The notes beneath the pieces are model-generated. The model had not been told where the DNA came from, made no database searches, and saw only the letters and a program-made list of their open reading frames with translations. DNA of 64,000 nt, taken from the NCBI RefSeq assembly GCF_036864975.1, contig NZ_CP104311.1:2669513-2733512 (forward strand), read 5' to 3'. Each line of letters starts with the position of its first letter. Within the stretch, counting starts at the first letter, position 1. This stretch comes from Methylococcus capsulatus (GTDB lineage Bacteria; Pseudomonadota; Gammaproteobacteria; Methylococcales; Methylococcaceae). Made by a program: the position numbers and the translations under genes. This document shows, in pieces, positions 1-10,883 of this stretch.

Positions 1-1
1 G

Positions 2-1282
2 GCCGCCGGTCTGGGGTGGGCCGGTCTCCGTTTCGACTGGTGGCGCTGGCCCCCGTGGGGTCCGGACTATGCCGCCGTGCTCGCTGCCGAAAGGGAGACC
101 GGCCATGATCTGCGGCGTGTCCTACTCGCACGCCAGTCCGATCTGGCGCGGGCCCTGGGCCGATGTGCGCTTGAAGCCCAGCGTGATGCGCTGGCGCGGG
201 AAGGAGAACTGTTGGCGGGAAAGCTGGAAGCGCTGGCGGCAGAGCTGGCCGGAGGCCTGGAGAACTGCCGGGGTGAGGCAGCGGTCAACGCTTTGTCGAA
301 GGAACGCGACGCACTGAACATCGAGCTCGCCGGTCTGCAGCGGAACCTGAGAGCCGCGCTGGGGAAGTGCGGCGGCGCCAAACTGAGCGGCGAACTGGCC
401 GAGTCGGCCAGACTGCGCACCAAGCTGACCGCTGTGGAAGCCAAACTCGCCGCCAAGCTGAACCGCTGCGGCAAGCAGCCGCCCATCAAGACTGCCGAAA
501 CGACCTCGCCGGCCGCCGTTTCGCCTGTTCCGGAAGGCTCGCCCAGGCCAGCCCAGGCGGCGGGCGGCCTGCCGCCCTGTCCCGGCGAGCGTCCGCCGGA
601 GGATGCGCCCGATGTCGCAATCGTGCTCGACGCTTCCGGCAGCATGCGCATTCCATCTGTTTTGGATGGCAACAGTGCCCAGCTCATCGCCCGCTTCGAG
701 CGCTGCATGCTGGACAGTGGACTGCTCGCCCCGGTGGTCTGTGCGGACCTCATCGGCGTCTACGAATCGATCATTCAGGGCGGCCGCGGCCCGACCCGAC
801 TGATGGCCGCCCAGCGGGCCGTCAACAACGTGGTCAGCGGCCTGCCAGGCGACGTCGACGTCGGCCTCGTAGTCCTGGAGGACTGCCCGCAGGCATCCGA
901 TTACGGGATGTACGATGGCTCCCGCCGGGGGCAGCTCCTGCAGCGGGTCAACGGCCTGATTCCGCGCAAGGGCACGCCGCTGGGCAACGGCATCGTGCAG
1001 GCGGCAAACAAGGTGGACGGTGTGCGGGCGCCGGCAGTCATGGTCGTCGTGTCGGACGGCAAGGACAGCTGCAATGCGGATCCCTGCTCCATCGCCTCGG
1101 CGGTCAAAGCCGCCAAGCCCAAACTCAAGATCAACGTGGTGGACATCGTCGGTGACGGCGCAGTCGGCTGCATCGCGAAGGCCACCGGTGGCGACGTACT
1201 CACCCCCCGATCGGGCATGAGCCTGGACCAGATGGTCCATCAGGCCGCCAAGGATGCCGAGAAGCCAGAGCATTGCAAATAG
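2..1282 (+). CDS. VWA-domain protein, 5' end outside the window
   Basis: The frame is open from the first bases of the window, so the true start lies upstream; a GTG at 77 is the first start-like codon inside it. The visible N-terminal part is Trp-rich (WAGLRFDWWRWPPWG) and could be the end of a membrane segment. It is followed by about 130 residues rich in Ala, Leu, Glu and Arg that look like a coiled coil with repeated spaced Cys, then a Pro/Ala linker. The C-terminal half is a von Willebrand factor A domain with the metal-binding motif DASGSM and a second conserved segment VVVSDGKDSC. It also carries several Cys typical of an extracytoplasmic protein. VWA domains bind partners through a divalent metal, but the partner here is unknown. 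It is convergent with pilU. The family call is firm; the function is not known. Confidence 0.8.
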   Translation, partial: AAGLGWAGLRFDWWRWPPWGPDYAAVLAAERETGHDLRRVLLARQSDLARALGRCALEAQRDALAREGELLAGKLEALAAELAGGLENCRGEAAVNALSKERDALNIELAGLQRNLRAALGKCGGAKLSGELAESARLRTKLTAVEAKLAAKLNRCGKQPPIKTAETTSPAAVSPVPEGSPRPAQAAGGLPPCPGERPPEDAPDVAIVLDASGSMRIPSVLDGNSAQLIARFERCMLDSGLLAPVVCADLIGVYESIIQGGRGPTRLMAAQRAVNNVVSGLPGDVDVGLVVLEDCPQASDYGMYDGSRRGQLLQRVNGLIPRKGTPLGNGIVQAANKVDGVRAPAVMVVVSDGKDSCNADPCSIASAVKAAKPKLKINVVDIVGDGAVGCIAKATGGDVLTPRSGMSLDQMVHQAAKDAEKPEHCK

Positions 1283-1317
1283 GGGCCGCGGCGGATCGTA
1301 CCAGCCACTTCTGCTAT

Positions 1318-2436
1318 TCAGTTGTCGACGATCTGGATCGATGCGTCCGTGGGCGCGTATTTGTCGATGCTGCCTTCTTCGCTGAGCTTGATCATCAAGC
1401 GGACTTCGTTCTTGGAATCGGCCGAGTAGAGGGCATCTTCGTAGCCGATCCGGCCCGCCTTGAACAGTTCGAACAGCGCCTGATCAAAGGTCTGCATGCC
1501 CTGTTCGCGCGATTGCTTCATGACCTCCTTGAGCTTGTGGATCTCTCCCTGGCGGATCAGGTCGGAGACCAGGGGCGTGTTGATCAGGATTTCCACCGCC
1601 GGATAGCGCCCCTTGCCGTCGGCGCGTTTCACGAGCTGCTGGGCGATGATCGCGCGCAGGTTCAGCGACAGATCCATGAGCAGCTGCGGATGCATGTCTT
1701 CCGGGAAGAAATGGAGGATGCGGTCCAGCGCCTGGTTGGCGTTGTTGGCATGCAGGGTACTCAGACAGAGATGACCGGTCTCGGCGAAGGTGATGGCCTG
1801 CTGCATGGTGTCACGGGTGCGGATCTCGCCGATCAGGATCACGTCTGGCGCCTGCCGCAGGGTGTTCTTCAGTGCGACTTCGTAGGATTCGGTGTCGATG
1901 CCGACCTCGCGCTGGGTGACGATGCAGCCCGCGTGCGGGTGGACGAACTCCAGGGGATCCTCGATGGTGATGATGTGGCCGCTGGAATGCTCGTTGCGGT
2001 ACTTGAGCATCGCCGCCAGCGAAGTGGACTTGCCGGTGCCGGTCGCGCCCACGAACAGGATCAGACCGCGCTTGGCCATCACCAGATCGTTGAGGATGGG
2101 CGGCAGGTTGAGCTGCTCCACTGTGGGAATTTCGGTCTCGATCCGGCGTAGCACCATGCCGGGGCTGTTCCGCTGGACGAAGGCGCTGACCCGGAACCGG
2201 CCCAGTCCGGCCGCTGAGAGGGCGAAATTGCACTCGTTGGTGTTCTCGAATTCGTCGCGCTGGCGCTGGTTCATGATGCCGAGGACGAGCTGGCGCGCCT
2301 GTTCACTGGTGAGTTTGGTGCTGGCCAGCGGTACGAGGTTGCCGTTGAGCTTCATGCAGGGTTCCTTGGCCGCAGTGATGAAGAGATCGGATGCTTTTTT
2401 CAGCACCATCAGCTTGAGCAGTGACTCGAATTCCAT
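1318..2436 (-). CDS. pilU: PilT/PilU-family type IV pilus retraction ATPase (PilU)
   Basis: This is a cytoplasmic hexameric secretion ATPase that assists pilus retraction. The protein has 372 residues, normal for PilU. It carries a Walker A motif GATGTGKST (about residues 130-140), an Asp box leading into a Walker B motif DVILIGEIR, and the His box TGHLCLSTLHANN. Its C-terminal tail after the ATPase core is longer than in PilT, as usual for PilU. It lies 15 bp downstream of pilT on the same strand, the standard pilT-pilU order, and the two are probably cotranscribed. PilU works with PilT rather than alone, and the pilin gene near 29.3 kb is a plausible substrate locus. The start ATG at 2436 gives the expected N-terminus (MEFESLLKLMVLKKASDLF). 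Confidence 0.95.
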   Translation of the reverse strand: MEFESLLKLMVLKKASDLFITAAKEPCMKLNGNLVPLASTKLTSEQARQLVLGIMNQRQRDEFENTNECNFALSAAGLGRFRVSAFVQRNSPGMVLRRIETEIPTVEQLNLPPILNDLVMAKRGLILFVGATGTGKSTSLAAMLKYRNEHSSGHIITIEDPLEFVHPHAGCIVTQREVGIDTESYEVALKNTLRQAPDVILIGEIRTRDTMQQAITFAETGHLCLSTLHANNANQALDRILHFFPEDMHPQLLMDLSLNLRAIIAQQLVKRADGKGRYPAVEILINTPLVSDLIRQGEIHKLKEVMKQSREQGMQTFDQALFELFKAGRIGYEDALYSADSKNEVRLMIKLSEEGSIDKYAPTDASIQIVDN

Positions 2437-2451
2437 GGGCGGGCTCTGGTG

Positions 2452-3486
<1,035 letters not shown>

Positions 3487-3531
3487 CGGGCCAGTCGGGT
3501 AAAATCCGAAAGCGCAAAAGTATAGCTAACG

Positions 3532-4236
3532 GTGTATGTAATGCTGGAGCTCGAGGCAAATTTACAGGCCGTGCGACGGAGAATCCGGGCGGCGGAGCAG
3601 GCATGCGGCCGTCCGGAGGGCTCGGTGCGGCTGCTGGCCGTCTCGAAAACCCAGCCCGCCACGGTGTTGCGCGCGGCTTATGGATTGGGCCAGCGGGAGT
3701 TCGGCGAAAATTATCTGCAGGAAGCCATGGAGAAACAGGATGCCCTGGCCGATCTCGACATCCTCTGGCACTTCATCGGGCCGATCCAATCGAACAAGAC
3801 CCGGCCCATCGCCGAGCGCTTCGACTGGGTGCACGGAATCGACCGCCTGAAAATCGCCCAGCGCCTCAGTGACCAGCGCCCGGAATCCATGACGCCATTG
3901 AATGTCTGCATCCAGGTCAACATCGGCGGGGAGTCGACCAAATCCGGCGTGGCTCCGGCCGATGTGGCCGGGCTGGCACATGCGGTCGCCGGCTTGCCTC
4001 GCCTGCGGCTCCGGGGCTTGATGACGATTCCGGCGCCGACCGCCGAGGTGGGAGCGCAACATGCCGCATTCCGCCGTTTGCGGGAACTGCTGGAACGTCT
4101 CGGGATACCGGGACTCGATACGCTGTCCATGGGTATGTCCAACGACCTGGAGGCGGCAGTGGCGGAAGGGGCGACCCTGGTGCGCATCGGAACTTCGATT
4201 TTCGGCCGCCGCCCGCGTGCCAAGGGACGAGCTTAG
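3532..4236 (+). CDS. yggS: YggS family PLP-binding protein
   Basis: A single-domain pyridoxal-phosphate barrel protein (YggS/PROSC/YBL036C family) involved in vitamin B6 and amino-acid homeostasis; no catalytic reaction is firmly assigned to the family. The conserved PLP-lysine segment is visible near residue 40 (LLAVSKTQ), followed by FGENYLQE, WHFIGPIQSNK and the C-terminal SMGMSNDLEAA phosphate-binding segment and RIGTSIFG. Length (234 aa) is typical. The annotated GTG at 3532 is three codons upstream of an ATG at 3541, and either could be used. It is followed 64 bp later by proC, the usual pairing. Confidence 0.93.
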   Translation: MYVMLELEANLQAVRRRIRAAEQACGRPEGSVRLLAVSKTQPATVLRAAYGLGQREFGENYLQEAMEKQDALADLDILWHFIGPIQSNKTRPIAERFDWVHGIDRLKIAQRLSDQRPESMTPLNVCIQVNIGGESTKSGVAPADVAGLAHAVAGLPRLRLRGLMTIPAPTAEVGAQHAAFRRLRELLERLGIPGLDTLSMGMSNDLEAAVAEGATLVRIGTSIFGRRPRAKGRA

Positions 4237-4300
4237 GATTCCGGCGCGGCAGACAGTAAATTATGATAATCAAAATTTTTCAGTTGGGAGGGGCGGGATA

Positions 4301-5125
4301 GTGAAACACAAAATGCTTGGGTTCATCGGGGCCGGCAATATGGCCTCGAGCCTGGTGGGAGGGCTGGTGGCTGACGGTTATCCGGCCCGCAATATCTGGG
4401 TGTCGGACGTGGATGAGGCCAAGCTGGACGCGCTTTCGTTGAAATTCGGCGTCAACGTGAGCGGAGACAACCGGCGGGTGGCGAGACTGGCGGAAATCCT
4501 GGTGCTGGCCGTGAAACCGCAGATTCTGCGGGAAGTGGCAGAAGGTGTGGCGGACATCGTCGCGGAAACCCGGCCGCTGATCCTGTCGGTTGCGGCCGGC
4601 GTCGGCGAGTCCGTCATCGACCGCTGGCTGGGCGGCGGACAGTCCCTCGTCCGCTGCATGCCGAACACCCCAGCGCTGGTCAAAAGTTCCGCCACCGCCC
4701 TGCATGCGAACGAAAAGACGACCTCGGCCCAGCGCAGCGAAGCCGAGAGCATCCTGCGTGCCGTCGGCGTGACCGTATGGGTCGAGCGGGAGGAAGCACT
4801 GGATGCCGTCACGGCGATTTCCGGGAGTGGACCGGCGTACTTTTTTCTGCTCATGGAAGCGATGGAAAATGCGGCGACCGGCCTGGGTCTCGATCCCGAG
4901 ACCGCGCGCCTGTTGGTGCAACAGACGGCGCTCGGGGCCGCCCGTATCGCCATCGAGTCCGAAGAAGGCCCAGCCCAACTGCGGCAGCGGGTGACCTCTC
5001 CCAAAGGGACGACCGAGCGGGCCATCGGCGTGTTGGAGGAGCGGGGGCTGCATGAGATCGTGAGGGATGCCGTGGCGGCCGCCCACGCCCGAGCGATCGA
5101 GCTGGCGCGGGAACTGGGGGCTTGA
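4301..5125 (+). CDS. proC: Pyrroline-5-carboxylate reductase
   Basis: ProC reduces 1-pyrroline-5-carboxylate to proline with NAD(P)H, the last step of proline synthesis, in the cytoplasm. The product (274 aa) has the N-terminal Rossmann motif GFIGAGNMASS, the segment VRCMPNTPALV, and the C-terminal dimerisation/active-site signature SGSGPAYFF with VTSPKGTTERAI. I chose GTG 4301 because the N-terminal glycine motif follows within a few codons and a purine-rich ribosome site (GGGAGGGG) lies about 7 bases upstream. The open frame extends further upstream but that part only overlaps yggS. yggT starts 3 bp after the stop, so the two are probably one transcript. Confidence 0.96.
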   Translation: MKHKMLGFIGAGNMASSLVGGLVADGYPARNIWVSDVDEAKLDALSLKFGVNVSGDNRRVARLAEILVLAVKPQILREVAEGVADIVAETRPLILSVAAGVGESVIDRWLGGGQSLVRCMPNTPALVKSSATALHANEKTTSAQRSEAESILRAVGVTVWVEREEALDAVTAISGSGPAYFFLLMEAMENAATGLGLDPETARLLVQQTALGAARIAIESEEGPAQLRQRVTSPKGTTERAIGVLEERGLHEIVRDAVAAAHARAIELARELGA

Positions 5126-5128
5126 GCG

Positions 5129-5707
5129 ATGGACCTGGGCTATCTCGTCAATCCGGCGGTGTTTCTGGTGGAAACCCTGTTCGGCCTGTACATTCTCGCC
5201 GTTCTCCTGCGGTTTCTGCTGCAATGGACCGGAGCGGACTATTACAACCCCATATCACAATTTCTGGTCAAGGTGACCCATCCTCCGCTTCGGCTGCTGC
5301 GGCGTTTCATTCCGGCCATCGGCCGGGTCGATACCGCCTCGCTGGTGCTGATGCTGGCGTTGCAGATGGTGGCGGGCTATCTGGTGTTTTTGCTGCAGGG
5401 CACTACCGCCATTTCGGTTGCGGCCCTGGCGGTGTGGTCGGTTCACGATCTGCTCGATCTCGTCCTCAACATCTTTTTTTTCTGCATCATCGCCCGTGCC
5501 TTGCTGAGCTGGTTCGGCCGGATGCCCTACCATCCGGCCGCCGCCCTTCTCGCCAGCCTGACCGAGCCGCTGCTGCGCCGCAGCCGCCGCTTGCTGCCGC
5601 CCACCGGCGGACTCGATCTCTCCCCCCTCCTGCCGCTGATCGGCATCCAGTTGGTCAGGATGCTGTTCCTGCCACCACTTCAGCATCTGGCAGTGCTTTT
5701 GAACTGA
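5129..5707 (+). CDS. yggT: YggT family integral membrane protein
   Basis: A 192-residue membrane protein with two copies of the YggT hydrophobic unit. Each half has paired transmembrane stretches followed by a short conserved segment (LLRFLLQW and PLLRLLRRFIP-like in the first half; ALLSWFGRMPYHP and LTEPLLRRSRRLLPP in the second). The family is widespread next to proC and yggS; roles in osmotic tolerance or envelope assembly have been suggested but no biochemical activity is established. The start ATG at 5129 lies 3 bp after the proC stop. The downstream neighbour is a decayed sensor gene, so the operon probably ends here. Confidence 0.9.
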   Translation: MDLGYLVNPAVFLVETLFGLYILAVLLRFLLQWTGADYYNPISQFLVKVTHPPLRLLRRFIPAIGRVDTASLVLMLALQMVAGYLVFLLQGTTAISVAALAVWSVHDLLDLVLNIFFFCIIARALLSWFGRMPYHPAAALLASLTEPLLRRSRRLLPPTGGLDLSPLLPLIGIQLVRMLFLPPLQHLAVLLN

Positions 5708-6142
5708 CGCAGTACTGGCCGGTTCTGTGCCGGCTGTGGAGAAGAACGTCTCTTCCCCCGAAGAGGCTGGCAAGAAATCGGGACGTGCGGGGAGGCGTGC
5801 CGGGGCAGAAGGCGCGTGGCCGGGGTCCGAACGGCAACGGCAAATGGATTACCTGATCTTTGGTTTTGCAATTGCGCTGGTCATGATGGCGCTGGCCTGC
5901 GCATTCTCGACCGCGCGCAAGCGGGTCGAGTCGGCGCTGCGGCGGAGCACTCACCATCTGCGCGAGGCGCAGCGGGTGGGCAATCTCGGCAGCTGGGAAC
6001 TCGATCTCGTGGAAGACCGGTTGGAATGGTCGGATCAGGTTTTCCGTATTTTCGAGCTTGATCTCGCGCGATTCGGGGCGTCCTACGAGGCGTTTCTCGC
6101 CCTCGTGCATCCCGACGATAGGGAGAGCAACTGTGTTGGAGG

Positions 6143-7272
<1,130 letters not shown>

Positions 7273-8454
7273 AGGGTGGATGCGGCCTACCGCCGCTCGG
7301 TCGCCAACAGGCAGCCCTACGAAATCGTCCATCGGCCGCTCATGCCGGACGGCCGTGTCAAACATGTCCGCGAGTGGTGCCAGACCTTTTACGGCGACGA
7401 TGGGCGGCCCTTGCGATCGGTGGGGACGGTATGGGACATCACTTCCTTTCACGAAACCGAAGAGAAACTTCGCCGACTCGCTGCCATCGTGGAATCGACC
7501 GGTGACACTGTCATCGTCATCGATCTCCAGGGCAGGATCTGCACCTGGAACAAAGGGCGGAGCGGATGTGGGGCTATGCGGCGGACGAGATCGTGGGACA
7601 GCCGGCCACTGTTCTGCCGTCGTTCGAAAAGCAGGGCGAGCCAGGGCGGATATTGCGGCAGGTCATCCATGAGCATGAGGTCGTCCGCTTCGAGAGCCGG
7701 GACCGGCACAAGAACGGCCATGACTTCCCGATATCACTCACGGTTTCACCGCTTTTCGACGCCGAAAACCGCCTGGCCGGGGTGTCCGCTATCATTCGTG
7801 ACATCACGGAAATGGAGCGGCTGAAAGCAGCATTGCAAGAGCGGCTCAAACTGGTGGAAATGGTCTTCCAATACAGTGTCTCGTGCCTCGTCGTGCTGGA
7901 TCCACGGTTCTATTTCATCCGTGTCAATCCCGCCTATGCGCGGGCCTGCCGCCGGGATGCTGCCGAGTTCGAAGGCCGCAACCATTTCGAACTATATCCT
8001 TCGGATACCCGGTTCCTCTTCGAGGAGGTCGTGCGGAGCTGACGGCCCGGTCGGAGTTTTTGCGCGCCCTTTCACATTTCCGGATCAGCCGGACCGGGGT
8101 GTCACCTACTGGGACTGGACCCTGGTGCCGGTTCTCGACGGCAATGGCGAGGTCGAATGTCTGCTGTTCTCCTTGAACGATGTGACCGACAGGGAAAAGG
8201 CGATGGCGCAGCTACGCCTGGTCGAAACCGCTTTCCAGCATACTCGCGATGCGGTGTTGATCACCGACGCCTAGCCCCGGGTTCTGCAGCTCAACCCCGC
8301 CTTTGAAACCATCACCGGCTACAGTGCCGAAGAGGCGCTCGGACGCACACCCAGGATTCTCCAGTCCGGGCGTCATGACAGCGATTTCTACCAGCGGTTC
8401 TGGCGGGCGATCGAGACCGAAGGGCATTGGTTGGTTGTCCACGGAGGGAGCGGT

Positions 8455-9147
8455 TCAGGATCGCCGGTAAACCAGATCCCACACCCCGTGTCCCAGCCGC
8501 TGACCGCGCTGTTCGAACTTGGTCAGCGAGCGGTACCCGGGGCGTTCGCTGAAGCGCCCGTCCGGCGCCTGGTTTACCAGCGGCTCGCAGCCGTTCAATA
8601 CCTCCAGCATCTGCATCGCATAATCCTCCCAGTCGGTGGCGGCATGGAACACGCCTCCCGGAGCCAGGCGGGAGGCGGCCAACCGGGCGAATTCCGGCGA
8701 GATGAGGCGGCGTTTCTTGTGCCGCTGCTTGTGCCAGGGATCGGGAAAGAACACCAGGATCCGCGCCAGAGCGCCTTCGGGGATGCATTTCTCCAACAGC
8801 TCGACCGCATCGATCCGGAATACCCGGACGTTGTCCAGCCCCCGCCGCTCCAGCTCGATCAGCAGATGGCCGATGCCGGGAGGATGGACTTCCGCGCCGA
8901 TGAAGTCCTCTGCCGGCAGGCTCTGGGCCATCGCCGCCAGGCTTTCGCCGTTGCCGAACCCGATTTCCAGGGTGAGCGGCGCCCTTCGGCCGAATACGGC
9001 TGCGGGGTCGAACGGCGCTTCCGGATCCAGGCCATAGCGCGGCCATAGGTTTTCCAGGGCATTCTTCTGCGAGGCGGTGATGCGGCCTTGCCGGAGCACG
9101 AAGCTGCGGATGCGGCGGGGTAGGTCGGCGTTTTGCGTATCGGTCAT
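8455..9147 (-). CDS. trmB: tRNA (guanine-N7-)-methyltransferase
   Basis: TrmB makes m7G46 in tRNA variable loops using S-adenosylmethionine. The product (230 aa) has the N-terminal RSFVLRQGR segment, the SAM motif EIGFGNGES, GAEVHPPGIG, the family signature FFPDPWHKQRHKKRR, the acidic TDWEDYA segment and a C-terminal TKFEQRGQRLGHGVWDL. All are in the expected order and the length is normal. It is the last gene on the minus strand before the decayed PAS gene, whose 3' remnant ends almost at the trmB stop codon. The gap of about 56 bp to DUF2905 upstream allows cotranscription. Confidence 0.96.
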   Translation of the reverse strand: MTDTQNADLPRRIRSFVLRQGRITASQKNALENLWPRYGLDPEAPFDPAAVFGRRAPLTLEIGFGNGESLAAMAQSLPAEDFIGAEVHPPGIGHLLIELERRGLDNVRVFRIDAVELLEKCIPEGALARILVFFPDPWHKQRHKKRRLISPEFARLAASRLAPGGVFHAATDWEDYAMQMLEVLNGCEPLVNQAPDGRFSERPGYRSLTKFEQRGQRLGHGVWDLVYRRS

Positions 9148-9203
9148 GGTCGTAGGGGGGCAGTGGGAGTGGATTCAGCCCATGTTCCCCCGGCGGAGGC
9201 TGT

Positions 9204-9419
9204 TCAGCGTCGGAAGAACAGGTTCAATATCAGGCTGATGATGAGGCTGATCACGATCATAGAAGTGATCGGAATGAAAACATAACGGTTTTCATCGCCC
9301 AGCCGGATATCGCCGGGCAGCCGGCCGAACCAGCCGAACAGACCGGGCGCGAGATGCAGCAGCGCGCCCAGGGCGGCGATACCGAGTCCGAGGGTGATCA
9401 GCAGCTTAGCCAGGGACAT
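9204..9419 (-). CDS. DUF2905 family small membrane protein
   Basis: A 71-residue protein with two transmembrane helices separated by a short loop that contains the family-typical GRLPGDIRLGDENRYVFIP, and a C-terminal LILNLFFRR tail. Members of DUF2905 are small, widespread inner-membrane proteins of unknown function. Its ATG (9417-9419) lies inside the end of the upstream VWA gene (stop at 9406), a 14-bp overlap implying translational coupling to the mxa-like cluster. Nothing in the sequence ties it functionally to that cluster beyond this. Confidence 0.88.
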   Translation of the reverse strand: MSLAKLLITLGLGIAALGALLHLAPGLFGWFGRLPGDIRLGDENRYVFIPITSMIVISLIISLILNLFFRR

Positions 9420-10332
9420 GGCGGACTCTCAGGTCAGGAACGAGATGTGGCCAGATTACCAGCAGCCAAGCGATGAGTGCGAGCATCCAGCCGATGCCGG
9501 TGGGTACGACGCGCAGTTCGCCCAGCGCCGGATCGCGCAGCGCCAGGCTCAGCCCTTCCGGCGTGTCGAGCCGCAGGTAGCCCAATCCGACAGTGTTGGC
9601 GAAATCCTTGAGTTCCGTCTCGTGTAGCCAGGACAGGTACAGACTGCCGTCGTTTCCGCGCCGATGGGTGGTATCGGCGGAAGCGTCGAGGTAAGCGGTG
9701 GTGGTTACCGGGGCTAGGATGTCGGCCTTTTCCCAGAATCCCAGCGGCCGGTTTTCCCGATCGAGGCGTGGCACCGGTACCGGCTTGGTGTCGCCGACGC
9801 CGACGATGAGCCCTTGGACTTCACCTGGCTTGACCTGGAGCTCCGGTCTGACCGGATCCTCCGGCGTCTGCTGGCCATCGCTGAGGAACACCAGCCGCGG
9901 AACCGGATCGCGTTTCTTGACGATACGCAGCGCGGCATTGATGCCTTGGGCGATGAAACTGTCGGCGGCCCAGGCCATGCGCCAGTCGATATGCTCCAGC
10001 ACGTCTTCGATCACCCCGGCGTGGCGGCAGACTTCCAGCGGCTCGAACAGCAGTTCCACGTTCTGGGTGGTGAACAGACCGAGACCGGCTTGTGAGCCGC
10101 AAGGTAAATCGGCGATGGCTCGGCGGATAGCGGCCTTGGCGAAGCTCAGCCGGTCGGCTGGTAGTCCTTCGAAATGATAGTCGCGGGCGTTCATGCTCTG
10201 GGTGATGTCGAGCACGAACAGGTAGCGGAACACCGGCTGTTCCAGTGGAATCCGGGGATCGGCCCAGGCCAGCAGGGTGAGTACGGCGGCTGCCGCCAGC
10301 CCCGCGAATGACCGGCCGAAGCGCGGCTTCAT
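9406..10332 (-). CDS. MxaL-like VWA-domain membrane protein
   Basis: Sixth gene of a cluster in the order R-S-A-C-K-L. The 308-residue product begins with a hydrophobic segment (FAGLAAAAVLTLLAWA), followed by a VWA domain whose metal site reads DITQSMNARD, a loop LGLFTTQNVELLF and the strand LVFLSDGQQTP. A C-terminal transmembrane helix (IGWMLALIAWLLVIWPHLV) would anchor it. MxaL in methylotrophs acts with MxaA, C and K in calcium insertion or maturation of methanol dehydrogenase in the periplasm. Here the target is unknown because no dehydrogenase genes are adjacent. ATG 10332 overlaps the end of the TPR gene by 4 bp. Whether it is orthologous to MxaL or a paralogue needs a tree. Confidence 0.78.
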   Translation of the reverse strand: MKPRFGRSFAGLAAAAVLTLLAWADPRIPLEQPVFRYLFVLDITQSMNARDYHFEGLPADRLSFAKAAIRRAIADLPCGSQAGLGLFTTQNVELLFEPLEVCRHAGVIEDVLEHIDWRMAWAADSFIAQGINAALRIVKKRDPVPRLVFLSDGQQTPEDPVRPELQVKPGEVQGLIVGVGDTKPVPVPRLDRENRPLGFWEKADILAPVTTTAYLDASADTTHRRGNDGSLYLSWLHETELKDFANTVGLGYLRLDTPEGLSLALRDPALGELRVVPTGIGWMLALIAWLLVIWPHLVPDLRVRHVPG

Positions 10333-10883
10333 GGACCACCCCCAGGGATACCGGGCAGGGTAGAGAACACGGAGGACTTGGTGCCCTGCCAGTTGGCCTT
10401 TTCCTTTTCCTTGGGCGGCGGCGTGATACGGAAGGCGTATTCCAGATTGAACCGTGCATCCTGGTCGTCCGGCCTCAGCCGCAAGGCCTCTTTGAGATTT
10501 TCCTTGGCCAGCGCCACCAGGGCGTTGACGCGCGCATACTCCAGCACTCCGCGCGAGTTCCATAGACTGGCCGCCTCCCGCAAGTAGATTGTGCCCATGT
10601 TGTAGTGAACCCGTTGCCGAAATGCGGGGGATGGATCGTTCCGGATCGTGTGGTAGAGCCGCAACGCTTCCTGGTAATCGCCCCCGAGGTCCAGCGTCTG
10701 CGCCTTGGCCAGGATCACTTCCGGCGCCGTGTCCTCGTCCGGAATGATGTGCCGGGGATCGTCGATGGCCGCATTCTCCCGCGCCACGACGAACAGGTGG
10801 TAACCGGCCCATCCGGCCAATCCCAAACTGAGGGCAAGGAGCCCCCATGCGGCACTTTCGCGCAGTTTAGCCTGCATCACCAT
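10329..10883 (-). CDS. MxaK-like TPR membrane protein
   Basis: The 184-residue product has one N-terminal transmembrane helix (AAWGLLALSLGLAGWAGYHLFVV) and a periplasmic-facing part with TPR-like helices (GGDYQEALRLYHTIRNDPS; VHYNMGTIYLREAASLWN; ALAKENLKEALRLRPDDQDARF). A proline/lysine-rich tail follows. Small size, single membrane anchor and position between two VWA genes match MxaK of methanol dehydrogenase clusters; the Bat aerotolerance clusters use related TPR proteins in the same role. It overlaps the upstream VWA gene by 7 bp and the downstream one by 4 bp, so the genes are translationally coupled. Start ATG 10883 is supported by this overlap, though an ATG two codons later is also possible. 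Confidence 0.75.
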   Translation of the reverse strand: MVMQAKLRESAAWGLLALSLGLAGWAGYHLFVVARENAAIDDPRHIIPDEDTAPEVILAKAQTLDLGGDYQEALRLYHTIRNDPSPAFRQRVHYNMGTIYLREAASLWNSRGVLEYARVNALVALAKENLKEALRLRPDDQDARFNLEYAFRITPPPKEKEKANWQGTKSSVFSTLPGIPGGGP

